A stretch of 64,000 bases of DNA from Streptomyces sp. MJM8645 (GCF_001625365.1 NZ_LJJF01000001.1:4289001-4353000), one strand, 5' to 3'; counted from the first letter of the stretch, positions 53,574 to 62,263 are shown. Numbers and translations: made by a program. Notes: generated by a model from the sequence alone, not told the origin.

Positions 53574-54695
53574 GTGCACACCGTGGGCGTGGTCGTGCTC
53601 GTCACCGGCGTGGCACGCCATCTCGGTGCCCGCTTCGCCGCCGAGGTCCGCCGCCGTCCGGGCGTGGACCTGGTGGTCGGCGTGGACGTGCAGCCGCCCC
53701 GGCTGCCGGTCGAGGAGCCGGACGGACCGGCCGCCGAGTACCGCTTCCACCAGCTCGACCTGCGCCGCCCGGCGGTCTCCCGGGTGATCGCCGAGCACCG
53801 GGTCGACACCGTGGTCCACCTCAGCGTCAGCGCCACCGGCCTGGGCTCCACCAACCGCTCCGCGGTGAAGGAGTCCAACGTCATCGGCACCATGCAGCTG
53901 CTCGGCGCCTGCCAGAAGGCGCCCGGGGTGCGCCGGTTGGTGGTGAAGTCGACCACCGGCGTCTACGGCTCCGCGCCCCGCGACCCGGCGGTGTTCACCG
54001 AGCGCATCCAGCCGAAGAACCCGCCCGGCGGCGGCTTCGCCAAGGACGCGGCGGAGGTCGAGGGCTACGTCCGCGGCTTCGCCCGGCGCCGCCCGGACGT
54101 CGCGGTGACGGTCCTGCGCTTCGCCAACATCGTCGGCCCCGCCGCGGACACCCCGCTCAGCGAGTACTTCGCGCTGCCCGTGCTGCCGACCGTCCTCGGC
54201 TACGACCCCCGGCTGCAGTTCGTGCACGAGGACGACGCCGTCGCGGTGCTCTGCCGGGCCGCCGCCGAGGCCGAACCGGGCACCGTCAACACCGGGACCT
54301 TCAACGTGGCCGGGGAGGGCGTCCTGCTGCTCTCCCAGTGCGCCCGCCGGCTCGGCCGGCCGACCGTGCCGCTGCTGCTGCCCGCGGTCAGCTGGATGGC
54401 CGGGCTGGCCCGGCAGACCCGGCTGCTGGACGTCTCGCCGGAGCAGCTGCGGCTGCTCACCCACGGCCGGGTGGTGGACACCACGCGACTGCGCGAGACG
54501 CTCGGCTACCGCCCGGCGTTCACCACCCCGGAGGCCTTCGCCGACTTCGCCGCCGCGCAGGGGTCCGGCCTGCTGCCGCCCGAGCGGCTGGCCGCCGTCA
54601 CCGACCGGCTGGCCGCCCTGCTCGGCCCGGTGCGGGCCCCGGCCGCCGGCGTCCCCACCGTCCGTACCGACCGCCCCCGCCGACCCAGGAGCTGA
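53574..54695 (+). CDS. NAD-dependent epimerase/dehydratase (extended SDR)
   Basis: This roughly 373-residue extended short-chain dehydrogenase has an N-terminal Rossmann motif VVVLVTGVARHLGARFAAEV, DLRRPAVSRVIAEHRVDTVV, and a central LVVKSTTGVYGSAPRDP in place of the usual YxxxK block; the canonical tyrosine-lysine pair is not obvious, so catalytic activity is uncertain. C-terminal features include FVHEDDAVAVL and the GYRPAFTTPEAFADF end typical of epimerases. The GTG at 53574 is favoured by GAGGG upstream; the GTG 3 codons later is an alternative. The acyltransferase gene starts 7 nt after its stop codon, so the two are probably coupled and may act on lipids or glycolipids. Confidence 0.85.
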   Translation: MHTVGVVVLVTGVARHLGARFAAEVRRRPGVDLVVGVDVQPPRLPVEEPDGPAAEYRFHQLDLRRPAVSRVIAEHRVDTVVHLSVSATGLGSTNRSAVKESNVIGTMQLLGACQKAPGVRRLVVKSTTGVYGSAPRDPAVFTERIQPKNPPGGGFAKDAAEVEGYVRGFARRRPDVAVTVLRFANIVGPAADTPLSEYFALPVLPTVLGYDPRLQFVHEDDAVAVLCRAAAEAEPGTVNTGTFNVAGEGVLLLSQCARRLGRPTVPLLLPAVSWMAGLARQTRLLDVSPEQLRLLTHGRVVDTTRLRETLGYRPAFTTPEAFADFAAAQGSGLLPPERLAAVTDRLAALLGPVRAPAAGVPTVRTDRPRRPRS

Positions 54696-54702
54696 ACCCG
54701 CG

Positions 54703-55722
54703 ATGAGTGCCGCAGCCGAGAACGCGCCGGGCGAGGCCAGGGTCATCCCGATCGAGTCCGCCCCCAGCTGGACCTCGCCCGACGACCCCGGGCCCGCCGA
54801 CCGGCCAGCCGACCGGCTCGCCGACGCCGTCGGCGGGGCGCTGTCCGGGCAGCTCGGTTCGGCGGCCACCCGGCTGTTCGGCAAGGGCTGGGAGGGCCGG
54901 GCCGCGGACGGGCTGGCCTTCCTGCGCCGCCGGATCACCGGCGACTACGAGGTGGACGAGTTCGGCTTCGACCGGGAGCTCACCGAGGAGGTGCTGCTCG
55001 CCCTGCTGCGCCCGTTGTCCGAGAAGTACTTCCGGATCGAGGTCCAGGGCGTCGAGAACATCCCGGCCGAGGGCGGCGCGCTGATCGTCGCCAACCACTC
55101 CGGGACGATCCCGCTGGACGCCCTGATGACCCAGGTCGCCATCCACGACCACCACCCGCACCACCGGCACCTGCGGATGCTCGCCGCCGACCTGGTGTTC
55201 GTGCTGCCGGGCGTCAACGAGCTGGCCCGCAAGGCCGGCCACACGCTGGCCTGCAACGAGGACGCCCAGGCGCTGCTGGAGCGCGGCGAGGTGGTCGGGG
55301 TCTGGCCGGAGGGCTTCAAGGGCATCGGCAAGCCGTTCGCCGAGCGGTACAAGCTCCAGCGCTTCGGGCGCGGCGGCTTCGTCTCCTCGGCGCTGCGCGC
55401 GAAGGTGCCGATCGTGCCGTGCTCGATCGTCGGCGCCGAGGAGACCTACCCGATGATCGGCAACGTGAAGACACTGGCCCGGCTGCTGGGCCTGCCGTAC
55501 GTGCCGATCACGCCGACCTTCCCGTGGCTGGGGCCGCTGGGCGTGCTGCCGCTGCCGACCAAGTGGACCATCCGGTTCGGGGAGCCGATCGCCACCGACG
55601 GGTACCCGGCGGAGGCGGCGGACGACCCGATGCTGGTCTTCGACCTGGCCGACGAGGTGCGCGAGACGATCCAGCACACGCTCTACAAGCTGCTGGTGCA
55701 GCGCCGGTCGGTGTTCTTCTAG
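54703..55722 (+). CDS. PlsC-type lysophospholipid acyltransferase
   Basis: This 339-residue protein is an acyltransferase of the 1-acyl-glycerol-3-phosphate (PlsC/LPLAT) family. It has the catalytic NHSGTIPLDA (H-x4-D), the GVWPEGFKGIGKPF substrate motif and KVPIVPCSIVGAEETYP. A polar N-terminal region of about 90 residues precedes the domain. It starts 7 nt after the epimerase gene and ends before a terminator shared with rsbN. It could act in phosphatidic acid synthesis or in acylating an envelope lipid made with the epimerase. Confidence 0.9.
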   Translation: MSAAAENAPGEARVIPIESAPSWTSPDDPGPADRPADRLADAVGGALSGQLGSAATRLFGKGWEGRAADGLAFLRRRITGDYEVDEFGFDRELTEEVLLALLRPLSEKYFRIEVQGVENIPAEGGALIVANHSGTIPLDALMTQVAIHDHHPHHRHLRMLAADLVFVLPGVNELARKAGHTLACNEDAQALLERGEVVGVWPEGFKGIGKPFAERYKLQRFGRGGFVSSALRAKVPIVPCSIVGAEETYPMIGNVKTLARLLGLPYVPITPTFPWLGPLGVLPLPTKWTIRFGEPIATDGYPAEAADDPMLVFDLADEVRETIQHTLYKLLVQRRSVFF

Positions 55723-55770
55723 GTTTCCCGCGACCTCTGGGGGCCTTCCGTGGCTTCCGAGGCACGGCCG

Positions 55771-55813
55771 AGGGCCCCGGCGATCCTGGAACTCCAGGGA
55801 TCGCCGGGGCCCT
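55771..55813. terminator. Bidirectional terminator between acyltransferase gene and rsbN
   Basis: A 15-bp perfect stem (AGGGCCCCGGCGATC with its complement), extended by CTGG/CCAG with a bulge, lies between the convergent stop codons. Confidence 0.8.
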
Positions 55814-55835
55814 GCGCCGTCCGGTCGGCCGCCGG

Positions 55836-57158
55836 TCAGCCGCCGAGGAGCCGCAGCCCGGGCAGCAGGCCCGGGATCAGCGGGGGCACCTCGACGCCCT
55901 GCGGCTGGCCGGCGGCCGGGGCGCTGGGCGTGCCGGAGGGCTGCTGCGGTGCCTGCGGCGGGGCCGGGACGGCGCTCGGCGAGGTCTTGCCGCCGGTGAG
56001 CCCGCTGGTGAGGTCCCCGACGAGCCCGTTGACGGCGTCCGGCGCGCTGCTGGGCAGGGTGCTGGGCAGGCCGCCGCCCTTGGCGCCGATGCCGCCGGGC
56101 GTGCTGGCGCCGGTGCTGGCGGGGGCCCGCTCGGTGCCGCCGGGGCGGTTGTTGCCGCCGCTGCTCGCGCCGGTGCCGCCACCCTGGGCCGGGCGTTCGC
56201 CGGGCGCGGTGCCGGAGCCGTTCGCCGGGGTGTCGGCGGGGGCGCCGCCGGTGGCCGGGCCGGCCGTGTCGCCGCCCGCTCCGGTGCCGGCCGGGCCACC
56301 GCTCTTGGCGGTGGGCTGGGCCAGGCGCAGGGGCGCGACGTCCTCGCTTATGTCGTCGAAGAGCTGGTCGACCAGGTGGGCCTGTTGGGTGAGCTGGACG
56401 GGCAGCTGGCCCGCCAGTTCGGTCCAGCGGCCGTCCTCGCCCTGGGCGAAGCCGGCCAGGGCGCGCATCGGGCCGAGCGAGCCGTTGCTGCGGTAGACCG
56501 AGCGGAGCAGCTCGCGGCCCTTGATGGCGTCGGCGTGCATGTCGTCCAGCGCGCGGCGGACCCGTTCGACGGTGCCCGGGCTGAGCCCGGTGGCCGGGCC
56601 GGGGTGGCCGACCAGGGTCTTGGCCTCGCCGAGCCTGGTGGCGGCGTTGTCGAGCAGCAGTTCGCCGCGTTCGGAGTCGGTGTCCGCCAGGTCGAGCCTG
56701 AGCCCTTCGAGGCCGCGCTTCATGCCGTACAGCGTGTCCCCGGGGAGGGCGTTGGAGCTGGCGGCGGCGGCGCCGGCGAGGCTGCCGACGGCCAGTCCGG
56801 CGACCAGTCCGCCGATCGCGAACCGGCGGCTCCAGCGGCCGCGCGGCGCCGTCCGGATGGCCCGGTGCCGGCGTTGGCGGGGCACTGTGGCGCCCGGTCC
56901 GCCGGCGAAGGCCTGCTCGAACGCGGCCATCAGCTGCGCGCGTTGGACGGTCCGTACCTCCGGGTCCAGCGCTGGTCCGGGCATCGCGCCCAGTGCGTCG
57001 GTCAGGCCGACCAGTTGGGCCATCGCGACCGAACCGGCGCCGGTGGCAGCGGTGTTGGCCGATTCGGCGTCCGCTGCGCCGCGCTGCTCCGCCCGGTGGG
57101 CCTCCAGCGCCTCGGCGAAGGCCTTCGCCCGTCGGTGCTCCAGCACGTTTGCCGTCAC
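55836..57158 (-). CDS. rsbN: RsbN-type membrane anti-sigma factor of BldN (DUF5667)
   Basis: RsbN binds and restrains sigma BldN during development. The 440-residue protein has a cytoplasmic N-terminal part of about 110 residues (VLEHRRAKAFAEALEAHRAE) that would bind sigma, one membrane helix (FAIGGLVAGLAVGSLAGAAA), then the DUF5667 block (SNALPGDTLYGMKRGLEGLR) and a long helical plus Pro/Gly/Thr-rich extracytoplasmic tail. The GTG at 57158 follows GGGAGG. It lies directly downstream of bldN, with a 270-nt gap containing a candidate BldN promoter (57292-57320). The identification is by position and domain type, not by catalytic residues. Confidence 0.85.
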   Translation of the reverse strand: MTANVLEHRRAKAFAEALEAHRAEQRGAADAESANTAATGAGSVAMAQLVGLTDALGAMPGPALDPEVRTVQRAQLMAAFEQAFAGGPGATVPRQRRHRAIRTAPRGRWSRRFAIGGLVAGLAVGSLAGAAAASSNALPGDTLYGMKRGLEGLRLDLADTDSERGELLLDNAATRLGEAKTLVGHPGPATGLSPGTVERVRRALDDMHADAIKGRELLRSVYRSNGSLGPMRALAGFAQGEDGRWTELAGQLPVQLTQQAHLVDQLFDDISEDVAPLRLAQPTAKSGGPAGTGAGGDTAGPATGGAPADTPANGSGTAPGERPAQGGGTGASSGGNNRPGGTERAPASTGASTPGGIGAKGGGLPSTLPSSAPDAVNGLVGDLTSGLTGGKTSPSAVPAPPQAPQQPSGTPSAPAAGQPQGVEVPPLIPGLLPGLRLLGG

Positions 57159-57291
57159 GGGCCACACCTCCCTTCGTCGTTGTCGACACCCCGGCCTGCC
57201 GGACGGTTGCCTCGGCGGGCCAAAGCCACTCCATCGGGTGACAGGTCGCAATTCGGCTTGACCGTACGCCTGGTGGGGACTTGCACGCTGG

Positions 57292-57320
57292 CCAACGAGT
57301 GGTGCGGGCGGTGGGTTACG
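57292..57320 (-). promoter_or_regulatory. Candidate ECF (BldN-type) promoter of rsbN
   Basis: On the minus strand CGTAAC (57315-57320) and CGTTGG (57292-57297) are separated by 17 bp, the pattern of an ECF-sigma promoter with AAC in the -35 and CGTT in the -10. It would give a leader of about 125 nt before rsbN and close a feedback loop with BldN. Confidence 0.55.
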
Positions 57321-57428
57321 CGCGGCTGATCATCGGATCGACCGTTCACCCGGACGTGTCGGTCGGGTACGGATGGTGACGGCCCGTCGGGCTGCCCGCC
57401 GGCTATGCCTCCTCCGGTCACCGCGGCC

Positions 57429-58307
57429 TCACCGGGCGTCCGGCGGCAGCAGCCGGGCCAGGGTGCGGACGGCGCGGTACTGGAGGGTCTTGATGGCACC
57501 CTCGTTCTTGCCCATGATCCGCGCGGTCTCGGCCACCGAGAGCCCCTGGAGGAAGCGGAGCGTCACGCACTCCTGCTGCTGCGGGTTGAGCCGGTGCACC
57601 GCGTCCAGCAGGGCGGCGTTGGAGAGCGACTCCAGCACCGACTCCTCCGGGCTGCGCTCGCACTCGTTGGAATCGAGCATCTCGCCGGTGGTCACCTCCA
57701 GCCGGAAGCGGCTGGACTTGAAGTGGTCGGCGACCAGGTTGCGGGCGATGGTCACCAGCCAGGCGCCGAAGTCCCGGCCCTGCCAGGTGAAGGTGCCGAT
57801 CCGGCGCAGCGCGCGCAGGAACGTCTCGCTGGTGAGGTCCTCGGCGGTGGCCCGGCTGCCGACCCGGTAGTAGATGTAGCGGTAGACGGTGTCCGCGTAG
57901 TGGTCGTAGAGCCGGCCGAAGGCCTCGCTCTCGCCGGCCTGGGCCCGCTCGACCAGCTCCATGATCGGGTTGTGCTCGGTCTCGTAGCCGGGGCTCGGCG
58001 CGGTCCGGGCGCGGCCGCGGCCGACGCCGGTGCTGCCGGTGCGGCCGCGCGAGCCGGTGCCGGTGGAGCCGGCGGCGGTGGTGCGCAGTGCCAGGCCGGA
58101 GCCGTGCGGGTGGCCGAACGGGGCGCCGGCGGGCACGAGTTGGGGCGAGGCGGCGAGCTGGCTGCGGAGCAGGTTGCGCAGCAGGTCCAGGCCGGTGGAG
58201 ATCTGCCGGTCGGCGACGGGGCGGCCGCGGAGGCCGGTGCGGGGGCGCAGGGGCGCGGACGACGGGCGGGAGGGTGCAGGCGCGTCGTTCCGGACGGGTG
58301 GGTACAC
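57429..58307 (-). CDS. bldN: Developmental ECF sigma factor BldN
   Basis: BldN is the ECF sigma factor needed for aerial mycelium formation, which activates bldM and chaplin/rodlin-type genes. The 292-residue protein has an N-terminal extension of about 110 residues (MYPPVRNDAPAPSRPSSAPL, then a helix STGLDLLRNLLRSQLAASPQ and a Gly/Arg/Thr-rich linker), the hallmark of this sigma, which is made as a pro-protein. Region 2 follows (MELVERAQAGESEAFGRLYD, DTVYRYIYYRVG, ATAEDLTSETFLRALRR), then region 4 (LNPQQQECVTLRFLQGLSVA, ETARIMGKNEGAIKTLQYRA). The GTG start at 58307 is consistent with the family. rsbN lies just downstream. Confidence 0.95.
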   Translation of the reverse strand: MYPPVRNDAPAPSRPSSAPLRPRTGLRGRPVADRQISTGLDLLRNLLRSQLAASPQLVPAGAPFGHPHGSGLALRTTAAGSTGTGSRGRTGSTGVGRGRARTAPSPGYETEHNPIMELVERAQAGESEAFGRLYDHYADTVYRYIYYRVGSRATAEDLTSETFLRALRRIGTFTWQGRDFGAWLVTIARNLVADHFKSSRFRLEVTTGEMLDSNECERSPEESVLESLSNAALLDAVHRLNPQQQECVTLRFLQGLSVAETARIMGKNEGAIKTLQYRAVRTLARLLPPDAR

Positions 58308-58819
58308 GGGACTCCCAGAGGCAGAACTGTGGACGGATCACCTCCGCCTGCGCGGAGAGCACTCCCGCGCCGCCCGTTCGAGCGGGGCGCGTGGGTGACG
58401 TGCATCCAGGAGAGAATAACGCTTTGTGCAATGACAGCTACACCGTGTGGTCGAAGTGGTCGTTTGGGATCCATTTATCGCGCATATTCGGCTGACTCTG
58501 ACCGGACCTGCCATCGTTCATCCGGCTCAACGTGACCGTTCGGGCGCCCAGGGTGACCAATTCGGGGGTCCGGCCGGTGGTTTCCCAGTCTTGAGGCCTG
58601 GCAACCCCCGACTTTCCCGGTCTGGCGAACGATCAGAACCGGTCACCGGCTGACAGGTTCGCTCATTGGGCCGGAAAGCCGTACCGGAAACGGGAGTTCG
58701 CCCGTACGAGGGGCCAGGTCAGAGGCCTGGTTGACGGCCGGCCACCCGCGCGGGAAGGCCGTGGGGAGGGCGCGGACAGGCCCGGCGGCGGGGGCGCGAC
58801 CGGGGGTGGCGGGAGCCCG
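58308..58819. other. Upstream region of bldN
   Basis: These 512 bases lie between bldN and a HAD-IB phosphatase gene, both on the minus strand. From about 58410 to 58520 the base composition is lower in GC, as expected for a regulated promoter region. I searched for a BldD operator and found only half-site matches (TGACTCTG at 58491-58498), not a full palindrome. A weak hairpin (CCAGG-N-CCTGG, near 58717-58730) could end the upstream transcript. Confidence 0.45.
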
Positions 58820-59854
58820 TCAGGCGCAGCGGCGGCGGCGGTTCAGGGCCACCCCGGCGGCCGCCGCACCCGCGAGCACCCCGAGCGCGGCCGCCGCCGG
58901 CAGCCCCACCCGGGCCGCCTTCCGGCCGGTCCGGAAGTCCCGCACCCGCCAGCCCTGGGCCCGGGCGTGGCGGCGCAGCGCGCCGTCCGGGTTCACCACG
59001 TACGGGTGGCCGACCAGCGAGAGCATCGGGATGTCGTTGGCCGAGTCGCTGTACGCGGCGCAGCGGTCGAGGTCCAGCCGCTCGTGCCGGGCCAGCGCGT
59101 GCACCGCGGCCGCCTTGGCCGGGCCGTGCAGCAGCTCGCCGACCAGCCGGCCGGTGTACAGGCCGCCGTCGGCCTCGGCGACGGTGCCCAGGGCGCCGGT
59201 CATGCCGAGCCGGCGGGCGATCACCCGGGCGACCTCCAGCGGGGCGGCGGTGACCAGCCAGACCCGCTGGCCGGCGTCCAGGTGCATCTGGACCAGGGCG
59301 CGGGTGCCGGGCCAGATCTTGTCGGCCACGACCTGCTCGAAGACCTCCTCGCAGATCGCCTCCAGGTCGGCGGTGCGCTTCCCGGCGACCAGGCCGAGCG
59401 CGGTGTGCTGGGCGTCCGAGATGTGCTCCGGGTCCTCGGCGCCGTTCAGCCGGAACCAGGCCTGCTGCCAGGCGAACCGGGCGATGTCGCGGCGGGTGAG
59501 GAAGCCGCGCCGGTAGAGGCCGACCCCGAGGTAGAAGATCGCGGCCCCGCGCAGGATGGTGTTGTCGCAGTCGAAGAACGCGGCGGCGCGCGGGTCGCCC
59601 GGCTCGGGGGTGTGGTTCTCGGCCGGGGCCTTGGGCGCCTTGCCGGGCCTGCCCGCGGCGGGCGCGGCGCTCTCGGTGGAGCTCTCGGCCGGAGCGGTGC
59701 TCCCCGCGGGCGCGGTGCTCTCCGCGGGGGCGGTGGCCGGCTCCGGCTCGGCCTGTAGCGCAGCTGCCGCCGCCTCGGCGGCAGCCTCGCCCGCCAGGGC
59801 GCTCCGCTCGGTGGTGGAACGCTTCGCCTGGGTGAGCCTTCGGAGCACGGCCAT
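58820..59854 (-). CDS. HAD-IB phosphatase (SerB-like)
   Basis: This 344-residue HAD-IB hydrolase has an N-terminal Ala/Pro/Ser-rich linker of about 110 residues, then motif I FFDCDNTILRGAAIFYLG (DxDNT), a helical cap, motif II WLVTAAPLEVARVIARRLG, and motif IV CAAYSDSANDIPMLSLVGHP. A hydrophobic C-terminal stretch (AARVGLPAAAALGVLAGAAAAGVAL) may anchor it to the membrane. The substrate may be a phospho-amino acid or lipid phosphate. The ATG at 59854 lies 7 nt after TATGCT; an ATG four codons earlier lies inside that hexamer and is less likely. It is divergent from the glutaredoxin gene. Confidence 0.87.
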   Translation of the reverse strand: MAVLRRLTQAKRSTTERSALAGEAAAEAAAAALQAEPEPATAPAESTAPAGSTAPAESSTESAAPAAGRPGKAPKAPAENHTPEPGDPRAAAFFDCDNTILRGAAIFYLGVGLYRRGFLTRRDIARFAWQQAWFRLNGAEDPEHISDAQHTALGLVAGKRTADLEAICEEVFEQVVADKIWPGTRALVQMHLDAGQRVWLVTAAPLEVARVIARRLGMTGALGTVAEADGGLYTGRLVGELLHGPAKAAAVHALARHERLDLDRCAAYSDSANDIPMLSLVGHPYVVNPDGALRRHARAQGWRVRDFRTGRKAARVGLPAAAALGVLAGAAAAGVALNRRRRCA

Positions 59855-59861
59855 GTCATCG

Positions 59862-59867
59862 AGCATA
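59862..59867 (-). promoter_or_regulatory. Leaderless-type -10 of the HAD-IB gene
   Basis: TATGCT on the minus strand ends 7 nt before the ATG at 59854. Confidence 0.5.
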
Positions 59868-59961
59868 GCCAGCCGGGCGCGCGGCGGCCGTGACGGCGCC
59901 GTGCCCGCGCGGTGAACACCGGGCGGTCCCGGGCCCCGGTGGGGCGGCCGCCGGGCGGGCG

Positions 59962-59967
59962 GACAAT
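59962..59967 (+). promoter_or_regulatory. Leaderless-type -10 of the glutaredoxin gene
   Basis: GACAAT ends 6 nt before the GTG at 59974. Confidence 0.5.
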
Positions 59968-59973
59968 GGCCGG

Positions 59974-60258
59974 GTGAGCCCACTGCTGCGACGTGACAAG
60001 AGCCCGAAGCCCGCGCCGGCCGACCGCACCGTGACCCTGGTCGGCAAGCCCGGCTGCCACCTGTGCGACGACGCCCGGGAGGTGATCGTCCGGGTGGCGG
60101 GCGAGCTGGGCGCGACCTTCGAGGAGAAGGACATCACCCAGGACGAGGAGTTGTACCGGCGCTACTGGGAGCAGATCCCGGTGACCCTGATCGACGGCCG
60201 CCAGCACGACTTCTGGCGGGTCGACGAACGCCGCCTGCGTGCCGCCCTCGGCGGCTGA
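59974..60258 (+). CDS. Glutaredoxin-like thiol oxidoreductase
   Basis: This 94-residue protein has the thioredoxin fold of the glutaredoxin-like DUF836 family, with the redox motif KPGCHLCDDA (CxxC) and the cis-proline segment QIPVTLIDG. It should reduce disulfides or mixed disulfides in the cytoplasm; Streptomyces uses mycothiol rather than glutathione, so the true partner is uncertain. The GTG start lies 6 nt after GACAAT. Its position next to rex suggests a redox-themed neighbourhood. Confidence 0.88.
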   Translation: MSPLLRRDKSPKPAPADRTVTLVGKPGCHLCDDAREVIVRVAGELGATFEEKDITQDEELYRRYWEQIPVTLIDGRQHDFWRVDERRLRAALGG

Positions 60259-60421
60259 CCGCTCCCGCCCGCCACCGTCGCCGCCCCCGCCGCTCGGCGG
60301 GGGCGGTTCGCCGAATCGTTGTCAAAGACACCCCGGTCCGGCTTGAGCCGGGGCCGGTTGGTCGGCTTACGATCGAACGCGTTTGCGCCCAAGGGGGGCT
60401 GAGCACACGAGGAGTGCCGCC

Positions 60422-61168
60422 ATGCTTCCCGGCCCGACCCCTGGGACGCCCGAAGCCCCGCCGGGCGCCCGGGGCTTCGCCGTGGTGGACGTGGAGGCGA
60501 CCGGCCGCAGCCCGTGGCGGCACCGGGTGGTCGAGATCGCGGTGGTCCTGCTGGACGAGCGGCTGCGACCGGAGGCGGAGTTCGCCACCCTGCTCGACCC
60601 GCTGGGCCCGGTCGGTCCGACCCATGTGCACCGGATACACCAGGCGGACGTCGAGGGCGCCCCGCGCTTCCGGGAGATCGCCCCGCGGCTGCTGGAGCTG
60701 CTGGCCGGCCGGGTGCTGGTGGGTCACCACGTCAGCTGCGACCACGGATTCCTGGATCGCGAGTTCGCCCGGATCGGGGTCGCGCTGCCGCCCGTGCCGC
60801 TGCTGTGCACGATGCGGCTGGCCCGCGCCCACCTGCCGCAGGCCCGCGGCCACGGCCTGGCGGCCTGCGTGGAGGCGGCGGGCCTGGGCTGGTACCCGGC
60901 GCACACCGCGCTGGGCGACGCCCGGGTGACCGCCGAGCTGCTGCGGCACTGCGTCGGCGTCCCGTCCTGCCCGCCGGACGACTGGGCGGGCCCGCTGCGC
61001 GAGGCGGCCCGGGTGCCCTGGCCGCGGCTGGGCCGGGCCCGCTCCCGTTCGTCCGGCACGCCCGTCCCGCTGGTGCGCCGGGAGGCGCCGTACGGCCCGT
61101 GGCTGCCCGGGGTGCCCGCCCCGGCCGTCCTCCTGACCGAGCGCGGTGCTATGGGTTCGACGGCGTGA
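60422..61168 (+). CDS. DnaQ-like 3'-5' exonuclease
   Basis: This 248-residue protein is a DEDDh exonuclease of the DNA polymerase III epsilon type. Motif ExoI is VVDVEATGRSPWRHRVVE, ExoII is VGHHVSCDHGFLDREFARIG, and ExoIII is HTALGDARVTAELLRH. The C-terminal 60 residues (Pro/Arg-rich) are not part of the domain. The ATG at 60422 is set by GAGGAG 7 nt upstream rather than by the longer frame. It could proofread or degrade oligonucleotides. It ends about 40 nt before the Rex operator. Confidence 0.88.
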   Translation: MLPGPTPGTPEAPPGARGFAVVDVEATGRSPWRHRVVEIAVVLLDERLRPEAEFATLLDPLGPVGPTHVHRIHQADVEGAPRFREIAPRLLELLAGRVLVGHHVSCDHGFLDREFARIGVALPPVPLLCTMRLARAHLPQARGHGLAACVEAAGLGWYPAHTALGDARVTAELLRHCVGVPSCPPDDWAGPLREAARVPWPRLGRARSRSSGTPVPLVRREAPYGPWLPGVPAPAVLLTERGAMGSTA

Positions 61169-61205
61169 TGCGCATCACTGTGTGGGGACAAAACGGACAC
61201 CATCT

Positions 61206-61223
61206 TTGTGCACACGTTCACAA
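61206..61223 (+). promoter_or_regulatory. Rex operator (ROP) in front of rex
   Basis: TTGTGCACACGTTCACAA matches the Rex site TTGTGAAnnnnTTCACAA except at one or two left-arm positions. It overlaps the -35 TTGTGC (61206-61211) of a promoter whose -10 TAGCCT (61229-61234) lies 17 bp further on, so bound Rex would block transcription. High NADH would release it. Confidence 0.85.
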
Positions 61224-61228
61224 ACGCA

Positions 61229-61234
61229 TAGCCT
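61229..61234 (+). promoter_or_regulatory. -10 of the rex-hem promoter
   Basis: TAGCCT lies 17 bp after TTGTGC and 35 nt before the rex GTG. Confidence 0.65.
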
Positions 61235-61269
61235 GGCTGCCAAAGCCCAGCTTCACCCACAGGAGCACC

Positions 61270-62163
61270 GTGGCAATCGGCCGATCACCACAGAGCAGTT
61301 CGCAGACGCCCGACCAGGGCGCCGCGCGCCGACCCTCGCGTGCCCGGGGCATCCCGGAGGCGACCGTCGCCCGCCTGCCCCTCTACCTGCGCGCGCTCAC
61401 CGCGCTCTCCGAGCGTTCGGTGCCGACGGTCTCCTCCGAGGAGCTGGCCGCCGCCGCCGGCGTGAACTCGGCGAAGCTGCGCAAGGACTTCTCCTACCTG
61501 GGCTCCTACGGCACCCGCGGCGTCGGCTACGACGTCGAGTACCTCGTCTACCAGATCTCCCGCGAGCTGGGCCTGACCCAGGACTGGCCGGTCGTCATCG
61601 TCGGCATCGGGAACCTCGGCCACGCCCTCGCCAACTACGGCGGCTTCGCCTCCCGCGGCTTCCGGGTGGCCGCCCTGCTGGACGCCGACCCGAACGTGGT
61701 CGGCGGCAGCGCGGCCGGCCTGCCGGTGCGGCACATGGACGAGCTGGAGTCGATCGTCGAGAGCCAGCACGTCTCGATCGGTGTGATCACCACCCCGCCC
61801 GGCGCCGCCCAGCAGGTCTGCGACCGGCTGGTGGAGGCCGGCGTCACCAGCATCCTCAACTTCGCCCCGACCGTGCTGACCGTCCCGGACGGCGTGGACG
61901 TGCGCAAGGTCGACCTCTCCATCGAGCTGCAGATCCTGGCCTTCCACGAGCAGCGCAAGGCCGGCGAGGAGCCGGACCGCACCGAGTCGGTGCTGGACCG
62001 CGCCCCGGGCCCGGTCCGGGCGGCGGCCGCCAAGCTGCGCCGCGCGGCGGGCGGCAACGGCAAGGGCCGTGGCACCGCCGAGACCGCGGCCAAGGACCAG
62101 ACCGAGCAGGGCCAGCCCGGCAAGGGCGGGGAGGGCGATCTCCCCGCGGTGATGCCCGCATGA
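61270..62163 (+). CDS. rex: Redox-sensing repressor Rex
   Basis: Rex senses the NADH/NAD+ ratio and represses respiratory and fermentation genes when NADH is low. The 297-residue protein has an N-terminal winged helix (YLRALTALSERSVPTVSSEE, GVNSAKLRKDFSYLGSYGTR), a Rossmann domain with VVIVGIGNLGHALANYGGF, and the domain-swapped C-terminal helix SIELQILAFHEQRKA. A Lys/Gly/Ala-rich tail of about 60 residues follows. The GTG at 61270 follows AGGAG. Its own promoter carries a ROP site and hemA-hemC follow, so it autoregulates and ties haem synthesis to redox state. Confidence 0.97.
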   Translation: MAIGRSPQSSSQTPDQGAARRPSRARGIPEATVARLPLYLRALTALSERSVPTVSSEELAAAAGVNSAKLRKDFSYLGSYGTRGVGYDVEYLVYQISRELGLTQDWPVVIVGIGNLGHALANYGGFASRGFRVAALLDADPNVVGGSAAGLPVRHMDELESIVESQHVSIGVITTPPGAAQQVCDRLVEAGVTSILNFAPTVLTVPDGVDVRKVDLSIELQILAFHEQRKAGEEPDRTESVLDRAPGPVRAAAAKLRRAAGGNGKGRGTAETAAKDQTEQGQPGKGGEGDLPAVMPA

Positions 62164-62263
62164 GCGAGCGAGTCAGTCGCAGGGCGCAGGTCGTGCGGAG
62201 CACCCGCCGAGCGGTGCGGGGCGGCCTCATGAGTACGGACAACCGTGGGACCTGGGGGCGGGC

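Noticed and set aside
58380-58510. A BldD operator upstream of bldN.
   Set aside because: Only half-site matches such as TGACTCTG were found; the second arm of the palindrome does not match.
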